Source: Siphonodentalium dalli
Lineage: Eukaryota > Mollusca > Scaphopoda > Gadilida > Siphonodentaliidae
Assembly (NCBI GenBank): GCA_032622095.1
Contig: CP136065.1
Location: forward strand, 35,560,732 to 35,624,731
Length of the DNA stretch: 64,000 nt
Direction of reading: 5' to 3'
How positions within the stretch are numbered: position 1 is the stretch's first letter; the number at the start of each line of letters is the position of its first letter. This document shows positions 56,501 to 64,000 of the stretch, piece after piece. The notes beneath the pieces are model-generated. The model was not told the origin of the DNA. It searched no databases and saw only the letters and a list, made by a program, of their open reading frames with translations. The position numbers and the translations under genes were made by a program.

Positions 56501-56869
56501 ACCCCAAAATCACTCGTTCCCATCTACATGTCATTATTAACATCAATGACAAATTTCATGATGATCAGATGAACAGTACGACCTGTAGGCCGCGCCAATG
56601 GATTGAATCTTGAAATCCAAGATGGCTGCCAGTGGCCATGTTTTTTGGCCGAATGACCCAAAAATGACTCGTTCCCATCTACATGTCAATGTCAACATTC
56701 ATGACAAATTTCATGAAGATCAGACCAAAGGTACAACCTGTAGCCCGCGCCAAAGGAAATTGTTGACGGACACACAGACACACGGACACACGGACACACG
56801 GACACACGCACACACGGACGACGGACGCCAAACCATGGCAATAGCTCAAACTTACAAGTAAGTTGAGCT
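53567..56869 (-). mobile_element. HINE/pearl-like non-autonomous element, copy B, inserted in repeat R
   Basis: Opposite orientation to copy A. On the plus strand it starts ATGAAAGTGTCAATGACACT (the terminal hairpin) and GTAGCTCAACTT, has ~20 monomers of ~161 bp, then a (GGACACAC)n-like run at 56766-56812, and ends ACTTACAAGTAAGTTGAGC at about 56869. The uninterrupted copy of its target lies at 50380-50696, which fixes the ends to within 3 bp (shared bases TAA/TTA) and shows either no duplication or at most a 2-3 bp one. Core type b (ATTGAATYTTGAAATC) recurs at 53881, 54353, 54834, 55317, 55634, 56118 and 56599. The repeated 73-codon open frames are by-products. Confidence 0.85.
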
Positions 56870-57335
56870 AAAAATGAACCAATTTCACCCAAATTATTGG
56901 TTATAGTGAAAAAAACAAAGATAAATTCTAAATGTGACATCATGCACACCACCTTAAAACTAAATATCCCAGTCGAAAAGGCAGTCTGAACAGACATATT
57001 GCATCTGTATTCTGCTGATCAGAGCACATGTACGGTGATTATTTTCTAGCCAGCGCCCCCACCCCTCCCCGAATATGTTAAGACAATGTTCTTGCCCCCC
57101 CCCGAATATGTTAAGACAAGGTACTTGGTTATTCGGAAACACGACCAAGACCGAATAACCAATATCAATACGCCTATTCGTAGGTGGTATCCAAGGAATT
57201 CAATTGTTGGAATGTTCCCTTAGCAACACATTTCGTTACATGCAAGTCACTTTTATGTGGTCTTAAACATGTAACAACGCAAAACTCCAAACAAATCGTA
57301 GGGAATAACTAATGCATATATAACAACCCCCTCCC
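56870..57335 (+). repeat. Repeat R, second copy, right part
   Basis: From AAAATGAACCAATTTCACCC to CAATACGCCTAT this is almost identical to 50395-50696, and extends further (TCGTAGGTGGTATCCAAGGA ... ACTAATGCATATAT) beyond where the other copy is cut. The extension has a diverged tandem relative at 57525-57724. Confidence 0.8.
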
Positions 57336-57724
57336 CCAAAATGTGAACCATGTTTATTTGGCCGGTCGGTGTACATTCATTGATTCAATGACTTAATAGT
57401 CAAGTTGAAATCACACTATTTAATTATTTATGGAGTCTTATATACCATTTTTATTGTGCTGGTGCTCACGCGCTGTTCGTGATAACTCAGTAGCTGACTT
57501 TACCCCCTCTCCAATATACATATTGACATTACTCGGTCATTCGGAAACACGACCAAGACTAAATAACCAACATTAATACGGCTTTTCGCACCAGGTATCC
57601 AAGGAATTCCATTGTTGAAATGTTTGCGTGGCAACACGTTTCGTTAAATTAATGTCAATTTTATGTAATTACACAAAACAGCAACACTTGAAACGAATCG
57701 TACAGAGTAACTGATGTATATATA
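57336..57724 (+). repeat. Diverged third copy of the end of repeat R
   Basis: From 57525, CATTCGGAAACACGACCAAG and GGTATCCAAGGAATTCCATT match 57129-57330 at ~390-bp spacing. Homology runs up to ATATAT at 57720-57724 and stops exactly where the putative LTR begins. 57336-57524 has no recognised content. Confidence 0.65.
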
Positions 57725-57950
57725 TGTAATGGCCCTCTAATATACTCTTTAACTCACCTAGATCTCTTCTGTCCTTCACACACTATCGTATCTCTTTTCC
57801 TCGTCCTTTCTTCCCTCTCTCTCGTTCCCGCTTATCTCTGTCCGTTCAACTCGCTCTTCGTCCGTCTCGCCCCACTTCCTGTCGACCCAAGAGGCCAACT
57901 CCAATCCGCAGATGTGTACACCATTCATCAGCCTTTCGTAGTTCATTACA
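57725..57950 (-). mobile_element. Putative 3' LTR of the Ty3/gypsy element
   Basis: On the minus strand this 226-bp segment starts TGTAATG and ends CATTACA, is preceded by a purine-rich tract (GGCATGGAGGAA) where the plus-strand primer is expected, and lies ~310 bp after the pol stop. Its outer edge coincides with the point where homology to repeat R ends. The partner LTR is outside the window, so LTR identity and age cannot be checked here. Confidence 0.5.
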
Positions 57951-58263
57951 TTCCTCCATGCCTCAACAAGAACATGTCCACATGTTCGGACATCAAAACC
58001 ATACTAGAACCTGGAAATCTTGACAACTACTCTGTTAGTTAACTTATATACAATGTCACCGAGTTATATGCTCGTCCTATGACACAGAACAACTTTACAA
58101 TTTAAAAGTCTCCAACTGTACATATTGTCATAATAATAATTATTATTACTTTCCTTGTTTGACACCAATCTATACAAATTAAAATTATTTTATCATATGC
58201 TACTAACAATAACAGTATGACAGATTGTAAAATCAGTATATCAAGAGTTATTACAAGAACTTC
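57951..58263 (-). other. Untranslated region between pol and the putative LTR
   Basis: AT-rich, no open frame of note. Confidence 0.45.
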
Positions 58264-61200
58264 CTAATCGAAAACCTGATAGGATTCCAAACGAGCCGGC
58301 TTCCTTGTCAGTCTGCCAGTACGTGTTCTATGTGATCTCCAACTGTCCGTTGGCTCAACTACCTCATCCAACCGAGGGCTGATATTGGGCAACGTGTCAG
58401 ACCGGGGGAGTTGTGTTACCAGAGCTTGAGGCTGTAACCCCAGAGATTCACCTTCATCACCACTAGAGGACTCAGAACTTACCTCTGCTTCAGGTGATTC
58501 ATCGTTATGGGAATCATTTTCAATCTCCATAGCTTGATAAGTCCCATGGTGTGATACATATGAGTTCTGACGATGGTCAGGTATGATCCCATTATCTTGT
58601 CCCATACTATTTGTCCTTTTGGCTGCTGAGTTATTGTTTCTATTTCTAACTGAATTGTAAACCCCCCTAAATGGTGTTATTCTCTCATAATGCACAACCT
58701 TCTGTGTCCGGCCTTCGACCATTTGAACCTTATAAACTACATCAGATATTATCTTTATAATTTTGAAAGGACCGACCCATTTCTTACACAGTTTTGGACA
58801 TTGACCTTTCTTTGCAGATGGTTTGTATACCATAACAAGATCACCAATGGCATAATTTGGACCTTGTTTCCTCTTGTCGAAGAAATGTTTCTGTCTCTCT
58901 TGAGCAGACCTAGCATTATCCCGAACCTTATCAAAACTAAAGTCTAACCTCTTCCTGAGCTTTCCAGCAAATTCCGATAGATTATCAATCCTCTCGTGAC
59001 TTCCTCCATACATCAAATCTATAGGAAGCGTGACCTCTCTGCCAAACATGAGAAAATGAGGGGTAAATTTAGTAGAAGAGTGAACGCTAGATCGATATGC
59101 CAATAAAACTGTTGGTAAATGCTGATCCCATTCTCTCTGGTTATCCTCAATAACAGACCTAAGCATACCAATGAGAGTTCTGTTTAACCTTTCTACCAAT
59201 CCATCGGACTGAGGATGATATGGTGTTGTCCGAGTTTTCTCTATGTCAAACAAGTCACACATACTTTTAAACAACTTTGATGTAAATTCGGCACCTTGAT
59301 CTGAATGTAATTGTGATGGGGTTCCAAATCGGCAAAATACCTCTTGAACCAAAACCCTTGCTACTGTTTCTGCAGTGTGGTCCTTTATAGCGAATGCTTC
59401 TGGCCATTTCGTAAAATAATCAGACACTACCAATATGAATCTGTTTCCATTCTCTGTCTGAGGTAAAGGCCCAACAATATCAAGTGCTACTCGTTCAAAA
59501 GGATATCCTGCCCTATCCACTTGCATCTCATGATGTGCTTTCCGGAGTGGAGGCTTGCATGCTGCACATGTTTGGCATGATAAACACCACTGTTCCACAT
59601 CTTTATCCATATTGTACCAATAGAATCGTGAACGAAGTTTCCGCACTGTCTTGTCAATACCCAAATGACATCCAGATGAACCATCATGTGCTTCTTTTAT
59701 AACTTCTTCACGACAACTCAATGGTACCACTGCTTGAAGCCAGTTATCTCCCTCCATTTCATTTTCCCAACTTCTATGAAGAATACCCTCCTTCAACACC
59801 AGTCTGTTCCACTGTGTCCATAAACTTCTCAACACTTTCGAACAACCAACTGGGCACCCTGGTCTACTGCTAGGCTCAGAGGCCTTCATCATCTCTAAAA
59901 TCAGTCGTATATCCGGGTCAGCTTCCTGTTTATGACCCATTCCATTAAGTGTTCTCTTGAAATCAACCAAGCCTTCCTTCTGATCAATGGTAGTGGCACA
60001 TATGTCATTGTTTTCCTGACTAACTCCTGGGAAGCGGCTATATGCTACCTCACCAGAAGAGCAGTCATTCTTATTAGCTACCGGAATCCCCCGAGGGAAG
60101 CTGCTATATGCTGCCTCACCTGGAGTTTCCCTTTCAGCAAATATTATTCTTGACAATGCATCTGCGTTTCCATTCGCCACTCCATCTTTGTGTCTAATCA
60201 CAAAATCATATGCTGAGAGCTCAATAGCCCACCTTTCTCTTCTCCCAGTTGGGTCAGATCCAGCTTTCAGATCTCTGCAATTCACTAGGGGTTTATGATC
60301 AGTAAAAACTTCGAAATGTACTCCTACCAGATAAGGTCGAAAATGCCTGATTGCCCATACAATTGCCCAAAATTCTCTGTCATAAGTGCTCCATCTCCTA
60401 GCTGTTTTTGACAGGGCGGCACTTGCATATGCTATGACATGTTCCTTCCCATTCAAATGTTGTGACAGCACTGAGCCCACTGCTTGATTTGATGAATCAG
60501 TTTGAATTATAAATGGCTTAGTAAAATCTGGATAAGCTAAAATGGGTTTAGTTGTTAGTTTCACTTTCAACGTCTCAAATGCTCTGGCACATTCATTTGA
60601 CCATACAAATTTAGCATCTTTATTCATGAGTTCATTAAGAGGCGATGCTACATCAGAAAAATTAAGAATAAAACGTCGATAATAAGATGCTAAGCCCAGA
60701 AAACTCTTAACTTCTTTCACTGTTAAGGGAACAGGGAACATCCTTACCTTCTCAATATTTGTGAAATCTGGTTCTACACCTTGTGCCGAAACCTGGTGAC
60801 CCAAGAAAGTTACTTTATCCTGGAACAAATGACATTTGACAGGTTTTGCTTTTAAGCCGGCACTTCTGAGGCGAGTAAAGACTTCAGATAAAGCTTCCAA
60901 ATGAGACTCAAAATCTGAAGTGAACAAAATCACGTCGTCAATATAGACCAGACAGTTTCTCCAATTCATTCCTGTCAGAACCATTTCCATTAAGCGTTGG
61001 CAGGTAGCCGGAGCGTTGGACAAACCGAAAGGTAAAACGTTAAATTGATACAATCCAGTTCCTGTTGAAAAAGCTGTCTTGCTTTTATCAGACTCATCCA
61101 TGTTAATCTGCCAATAACATGACGCCATATCAATCGTACTTAGAAACTTTGCACCAGATAGAGTATCGATACAGTCATCAATGCGTGGTAAAGGGTGTGC

Positions 61201-62412
61201 GTCTTTCTGTGTAATGGCGTTTACACGCCTATAATCAATGCAAAACCGTAGTGATCCATCTTTTTTTCTCACTAGCACTATTGGAGAACACCATGGACTT
61301 TGACTGGGTTCGACAATCCCTGACTGAATCATTTGTGATAACGTTCCATCAACTTCATTCCTTAAACCATGAGGAATACGCCGTGGGGGTTGTTTTATTG
61401 GTCTCTCATTGCCAGTATTTATCACATGTTTGACCAACCCTGTTCTACCAAGGTCATCGGGACCTGTGCTAAACACATCTTGGTAATCGACAATTAATTT
61501 GTCTACTTTACGTCTTTGGGAATGTGTTAACTTTTGATAATTAATATCCACATTCAAACTCACCTTATCGATTTCAGTGTTTGTGTTCACAACATTTACG
61601 TTGATATTCTGGTCACAAACTTTGTCATTAAACAATTCATACACACCTACTCGAGCAATTTTTGTACCTGAATCAACGGCCAAATGAAAACTTCCCAATG
61701 GCGTATTCTGATTTAGCAATATCGGAGCCATGCTCACATTCATAATATGTGCTATAGTTGTGGAGTCCTTAGCTACACCTGCTGACCTAGCTATCATCAA
61801 ACCACAGTCATTCTGAAAAATTCCATCTGGTTCAATAACACCGGTCATTCCATCACAAACAATGTCATAACTATGGGCTGACTCTAAACGTACCTTAATT
61901 AACTTCTCACTTCTGGCTGGAATCCATTCTTCATTGAACATAGACACTGAGCAGACCTGAGGATATGCACGCCATTTTGGGAGAAATGGAATTGCTTCAT
62001 TTCCAATCTGCAGCACACCAGTTTGCGAGTCAATGACACCTCCAGCATCCTTAATAAAATTCCACCCTATAAGAGCCGGAAATGCTACACAGTTAGCAAC
62101 AAGAAACATATAATCAAACTGTTTAGCACCAACTGATATTGAGATCCTTAATTCACCCAGTAATTCAACAGGTTGATCATTAACAGATGTAGCAGATATT
62201 TTGATTGGAATAAGTTTTCTAGATCTCAATATCTCATGACTCTTCCTAAATTTGTCACTGATTATACACACTGAAGAACCTGTATCCACTAATACCTTGG
62301 TTTGTACCCCATCAATAGTGACCAATATCAGAGAAGATAGACTCTTTAAGTCTGACACGTCGCCCAATTGTTTAACTTCAGAGGCCGGCATTTCGGGCTC
62401 AATCCCAGCCAC
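58264..62412 (-). CDS. Ty3/gypsy Pol: protease, reverse transcriptase, RNase H, integrase
   Basis: One open frame of about 1380 codons. Landmarks: aspartic protease LVDTGSSV (~41-48); RT with PSQSPWCSPIVLVRKKDGSL, FLSTIDMASCYWQ, LPFGLSNAP and YIDD (~490-493); RNase H with TDSSNQAVGS (~640) and FTDHKPL (~704); integrase zinc finger H-x-H...CLSCQTC (~907-945), DDE core with LDIVGPL (~977), HSDQGAEF (~1037) and GLVERLNRTL (~1071), and a GPF-type module (VGPFKIIKI). I see no chromodomain; the acidic Ser-rich C-terminus is unlike one. The frame begins at the gag stop and lies in the -1 frame relative to gag, as in many Ty3/gypsy elements that make Gag-Pol by -1 frameshifting (known for the family; not shown here). 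Confidence 0.93.
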   Translation of the reverse strand: MAGIEPEMPASEVKQLGDVSDLKSLSSLILVTIDGVQTKVLVDTGSSVCIISDKFRKSHEILRSRKLIPIKISATSVNDQPVELLGELRISISVGAKQFDYMFLVANCVAFPALIGWNFIKDAGGVIDSQTGVLQIGNEAIPFLPKWRAYPQVCSVSMFNEEWIPARSEKLIKVRLESAHSYDIVCDGMTGVIEPDGIFQNDCGLMIARSAGVAKDSTTIAHIMNVSMAPILLNQNTPLGSFHLAVDSGTKIARVGVYELFNDKVCDQNINVNVVNTNTEIDKVSLNVDINYQKLTHSQRRKVDKLIVDYQDVFSTGPDDLGRTGLVKHVINTGNERPIKQPPRRIPHGLRNEVDGTLSQMIQSGIVEPSQSPWCSPIVLVRKKDGSLRFCIDYRRVNAITQKDAHPLPRIDDCIDTLSGAKFLSTIDMASCYWQINMDESDKSKTAFSTGTGLYQFNVLPFGLSNAPATCQRLMEMVLTGMNWRNCLVYIDDVILFTSDFESHLEALSEVFTRLRSAGLKAKPVKCHLFQDKVTFLGHQVSAQGVEPDFTNIEKVRMFPVPLTVKEVKSFLGLASYYRRFILNFSDVASPLNELMNKDAKFVWSNECARAFETLKVKLTTKPILAYPDFTKPFIIQTDSSNQAVGSVLSQHLNGKEHVIAYASAALSKTARRWSTYDREFWAIVWAIRHFRPYLVGVHFEVFTDHKPLVNCRDLKAGSDPTGRRERWAIELSAYDFVIRHKDGVANGNADALSRIIFAERETPGEAAYSSFPRGIPVANKNDCSSGEVAYSRFPGVSQENNDICATTIDQKEGLVDFKRTLNGMGHKQEADPDIRLILEMMKASEPSSRPGCPVGCSKVLRSLWTQWNRLVLKEGILHRSWENEMEGDNWLQAVVPLSCREEVIKEAHDGSSGCHLGIDKTVRKLRSRFYWYNMDKDVEQWCLSCQTCAACKPPLRKAHHEMQVDRAGYPFERVALDIVGPLPQTENGNRFILVVSDYFTKWPEAFAIKDHTAETVARVLVQEVFCRFGTPSQLHSDQGAEFTSKLFKSMCDLFDIEKTRTTPYHPQSDGLVERLNRTLIGMLRSVIEDNQREWDQHLPTVLLAYRSSVHSSTKFTPHFLMFGREVTLPIDLMYGGSHERIDNLSEFAGKLRKRLDFSFDKVRDNARSAQERQKHFFDKRKQGPNYAIGDLVMVYKPSAKKGQCPKLCKKWVGPFKIIKIISDVVYKVQMVEGRTQKVVHYERITPFRGVYNSVRNRNNNSAAKRTNSMGQDNGIIPDHRQNSYVSHHGTYQAMEIENDSHNDESPEAEVSSESSSGDEGESLGLQPQALVTQLPRSDTLPNISPRLDEVVEPTDSWRSHRTRTGRLTRKPARLESYQVFD

Positions 62413-63341
62413 TAATAGTTTAAATCTTGACCTGAATCTCTTGAATCATATCGCTGTCTGTTTAAATCTTGACCTGAATCTCTTGAATCATATTGCTGTC
62501 TGTTTTGGGGGTAAAATCCACGTGAATATGAACCTCGACCACGACCTTGACCTCGCGGGTGTGAGCTACCTCTCTGAACTCCCGTACGACCCCTTTGTTT
62601 TGAGACAGTGGGACATTCACGATATAAATGACCAATACCACGACAACCGTAACAGGTGACCCCCTCCATAGCAGAGAATCTCCCTCTAGATTGTGGCTGA
62701 CCCCGATCTGAAACACTAAGTGCAGCTATCTGCTCTTGCATTCGGTCGAGCTGACTTTGAAGAGCAACAAATTCAGTACTTGCCTCATGGGAGTTCCCAT
62801 GAGCTTGGATCATATTTACTTCTGCAATGTGTTTTTTCTCAATACTATTGCGAACTTCCAATTTCGCAGCCAATTCTAATGCATTTTGAACAGATTTTGG
62901 CTCTTTCCTCCGAATTTTCATACCTATTTCCCCAATACCGGCAAGGAACCGAGTTAAAACTACATCCTCTTTTGCCTCCACATTGTATTTGGGATAAGCT
63001 TTTGTCACTAATCTCCGCAATTCACCAATATACGCTGCTAGATTCTCACCTGTTTTCCGAGATCGATTTGTCAGCTCAGCTCGAAATGCATCCACGAAAG
63101 CCACCGAAGAGTAAGCCTCTATAAAAACCTCAATTACCCTATCCCATTCTGTTTTCTTTTCCTTTGGTATGGCTCGAAAAACTGAAAATGCTTCATCACC
63201 CAGTAATGTAGGGAATATTTCTAAATATTTCTTTGGTGCATACACTTGGGCCCAGTATTCAAACCGTTCCAACCACCCTTCAAAGTCATCACCCTGTCGC
63301 CCAAGAAATTTATCAGGAGGAGGTGCAACAAATGATGCCAT
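62412..63341 (-). CDS. Ty3/gypsy Gag with CCHC zinc knuckle
   Basis: A 309-residue frame. The N-terminal ~190 residues look like a gypsy capsid domain (FEGWLERFEYWAQVYAPKKY, LLGDEAFSVFRAIP, FRAELTNRSRKTGENLAAYI), with a short coiled segment ~195-215. A CYGCRGIGHLYREC knuckle lies at ~229-242 (CX2CX4HX4C), followed by an Arg/Gly-rich tail. The last ~30 residues contain a 14-residue direct repeat (RQQYDSRDSGQDLN / RQRYDSRDSGQDLN), encoded by a 42-bp tandem duplication at about 62420-62505, next to the gag-pol junction. The start ATG is two bases after the stop of the SGNH-like ORF. Confidence 0.9.
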   Translation of the reverse strand: MASFVAPPPDKFLGRQGDDFEGWLERFEYWAQVYAPKKYLEIFPTLLGDEAFSVFRAIPKEKKTEWDRVIEVFIEAYSSVAFVDAFRAELTNRSRKTGENLAAYIGELRRLVTKAYPKYNVEAKEDVVLTRFLAGIGEIGMKIRRKEPKSVQNALELAAKLEVRNSIEKKHIAEVNMIQAHGNSHEASTEFVALQSQLDRMQEQIAALSVSDRGQPQSRGRFSAMEGVTCYGCRGIGHLYRECPTVSKQRGRTGVQRGSSHPRGQGRGRGSYSRGFYPQNRQQYDSRDSGQDLNRQRYDSRDSGQDLNY

Positions 63342-63343
63342 AT

Positions 63344-64000
63344 TTATTTATGTCTCTTGAAACAAATAAAGTCAACACTACGATCTGACTCTGAATCTGA
63401 ATCAGAACTTGATAAGCACTCAATGTCTGACTCAAAAAGGTTAATAATATATTGGCCAATATAACTACATCCAAATCCTGAAAATTTTGCAAAAAAATTC
63501 ACTTCGGCTCTAAATGCCTGAATCAAAACATTGAACCACTGCTTCTTCACCTCAGATACTGCATGCAGGCCATCATAAAGGTTACCGTACATATATCTCT
63601 TTTTACTTCGCAAACGCTTGTTTTTGACTCTCTTTATAATTTGTTGATCCCACGATATGGTCCAACACCCAGTGTAGGACTGCTTGGTGCAGTTATGTAA
63701 TTTAATCAATGAATTGATCTCAACAATATTCCGGTTAATTGTTTTTTGGTATCGAATAACGTCGGATGACTTCAAACCAAACTCAGACAGGACAATGTTA
63801 TATGTAGAATAATATTTCTCAAAACAGCAAGTTGGAATGTTCACAAACCCAACTAACGCAGTTGGAAATATTTTCTTTATAGCCGATTCAAATTCTACCA
63901 ACCGATTGAAAACTGTTTCAGCGGAATTGTCATTAGGGCGAATGAACTGTCCTCTTTTATCCAAGAAGTCATTGATGCCGGCCGCTATTTTGACAATAAC
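63344..64000 (-). CDS. SGNH/GDSL-hydrolase-like ORF upstream of gag (partial, continues beyond the window)
   Basis: The open frame runs in from beyond 64000 (VIVKIAAGINDFLDKRGQF) to TAA at 63346-63344. GIND (63980-63969) fits block III (GxND) and YDGLHAVSEVKKQW (DGLH at 63574-63563) fits block V (D-x-x-H) of SGNH hydrolases; the spacing and the VGFVNIP strand between them agree with the fold. The Ser block would lie outside the window. The C-terminus is acidic (SSSDSDSESDRSVD). Only AT separates its stop from the gag ATG, leaving no room for an LTR, primer site or leader between them, so it appears to be an extra ORF of the same element, read from the same transcript. It could alternatively be a host or other-element gene fused by recombination. 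Confidence 0.65.
   Translation of the reverse strand, partial: VIVKIAAGINDFLDKRGQFIRPNDNSAETVFNRLVEFESAIKKIFPTALVGFVNIPTCCFEKYYSTYNIVLSEFGLKSSDVIRYQKTINRNIVEINSLIKLHNCTKQSYTGCWTISWDQQIIKRVKNKRLRSKKRYMYGNLYDGLHAVSEVKKQWFNVLIQAFRAEVNFFAKFSGFGCSYIGQYIINLFESDIECLSSSDSDSESDRSVDFICFKRHK

Larger units (their letters stand above)
57725..64000 (-). mobile_element. Ty3/gypsy-type LTR retrotransposon, continuing past the window edge
   Basis: Order on the minus strand: SGNH-like ORF (from beyond 64000 to 63344), gag (63341-62412), pol (62412-58264), 3' untranslated region and a putative LTR (57950-57725). Pol domain order PR-RT-RNase H-IN is that of Ty3/gypsy (Metaviridae). No envelope-like ORF lies after pol. 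Both long frames are open throughout, so the part in view looks whole and the insertion is probably young. It is inserted in a copy of repeat R. Confidence 0.85.

Noticed and set aside
54551-56540. Repeated 73-codon frames beginning MFFGRTT
   Set aside because: By-products of the ~161-bp HINE core (483 bp = 161 codons keeps phase). No domain or independent conservation.
50380-57175. Direct copies of repeat R as LTRs of one element carrying the NHL gene
   Set aside because: Copies lack TG...CA ends, a third diverged copy is present, one is split by an identifiable insertion, and the interval has no gag or pol in a matching arrangement.
59484-60153. Plus-strand frames inside pol (e.g. 59932-60153)
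   Set aside because: Antisense shadows of the Pol reading frame.
1-64000. tRNA, rRNA or snRNA genes
   Set aside because: I looked for cloverleaf-like A/B box pairs and conserved rRNA words and saw none convincing; a tRNA scan could still find one I missed.

Overview
This is eukaryotic, repeat-dominated DNA, most likely from a mollusc (probably a bivalve) or another lophotrochozoan. Three things point there: a RING-less B-box/coiled-coil/NHL protein of the kind expanded in bivalves, LINEs with SGNH-esterase or 2A-like modules, and non-autonomous rolling-circle-like elements with a central ~160 bp tandem core resembling the pearl/HINE elements of bivalves. The species call is inference. I see no tRNA, rRNA, CRISPR array or prokaryotic operon.

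Layout. 1-8.4 kb: a ~180 bp satellite, interrupted by a 5'-truncated LINE (LINE-1 here, 2199-6808) and by two different TTAA-target foldback MITEs in the same position of the satellite monomer. 8.4-21 kb: no supported gene, but many short palindromic/TIR elements (8.9, 13.8, 16.6, 18.1, 18.8 and 20.9 kb), a poly-G-associated repeat (11.9-13.1 kb) and an old HINE-like array (15.4-16.4 kb). 21.3-23.2 kb: a ~1.8 kb long inverted repeat just upstream of the one clearly intact host gene, a B-box/NHL protein (23444-24946, +). 25.2-25.9 kb: a decayed LINE tail. 26.3-29.7 kb: five tandem units full of TCAAGGTCA motifs. 30.4-33.7 kb: further tandem families. 33.7-37.0 kb: LINE-2, with an uninterrupted 1028-codon ORF2 fragment. 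37.3-44.1 kb: LINE-3, broken, with a 2A-like peptide and a 2.9 kb HINE-like element inside its endonuclease. 45-49.8 kb: small TIR elements. 48.6-52.3 kb: a second B-box/NHL paralogue on the minus strand, frame-broken, with several duplicated pieces of its 3' end. 53.6-56.9 kb: a second full HINE-like element, opposite orientation, inside a repeat whose empty counterpart sits at 50.4-50.7 kb. 57.7-64 kb: a Ty3/gypsy LTR element on the minus strand (putative LTR, Pol, Gag), running off the window, with an SGNH-hydrolase-like ORF ending 2 nt before gag.

How the parts relate. Apart from the two NHL paralogues, almost everything recognisable is mobile DNA, and the nesting gives a relative history: satellite, then LINE-1 and the TTAA elements; LINE-3, then the HINE-like element; repeat R, then a HINE-like element and the LTR element. 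The most interesting signals are the SGNH ORF apparently internal to a Ty3/gypsy element, the conserved higher-order array phase of the two HINE-like elements, a sequence module shared by five otherwise different repeat families, and the repeated use of one TTAA site in the satellite.
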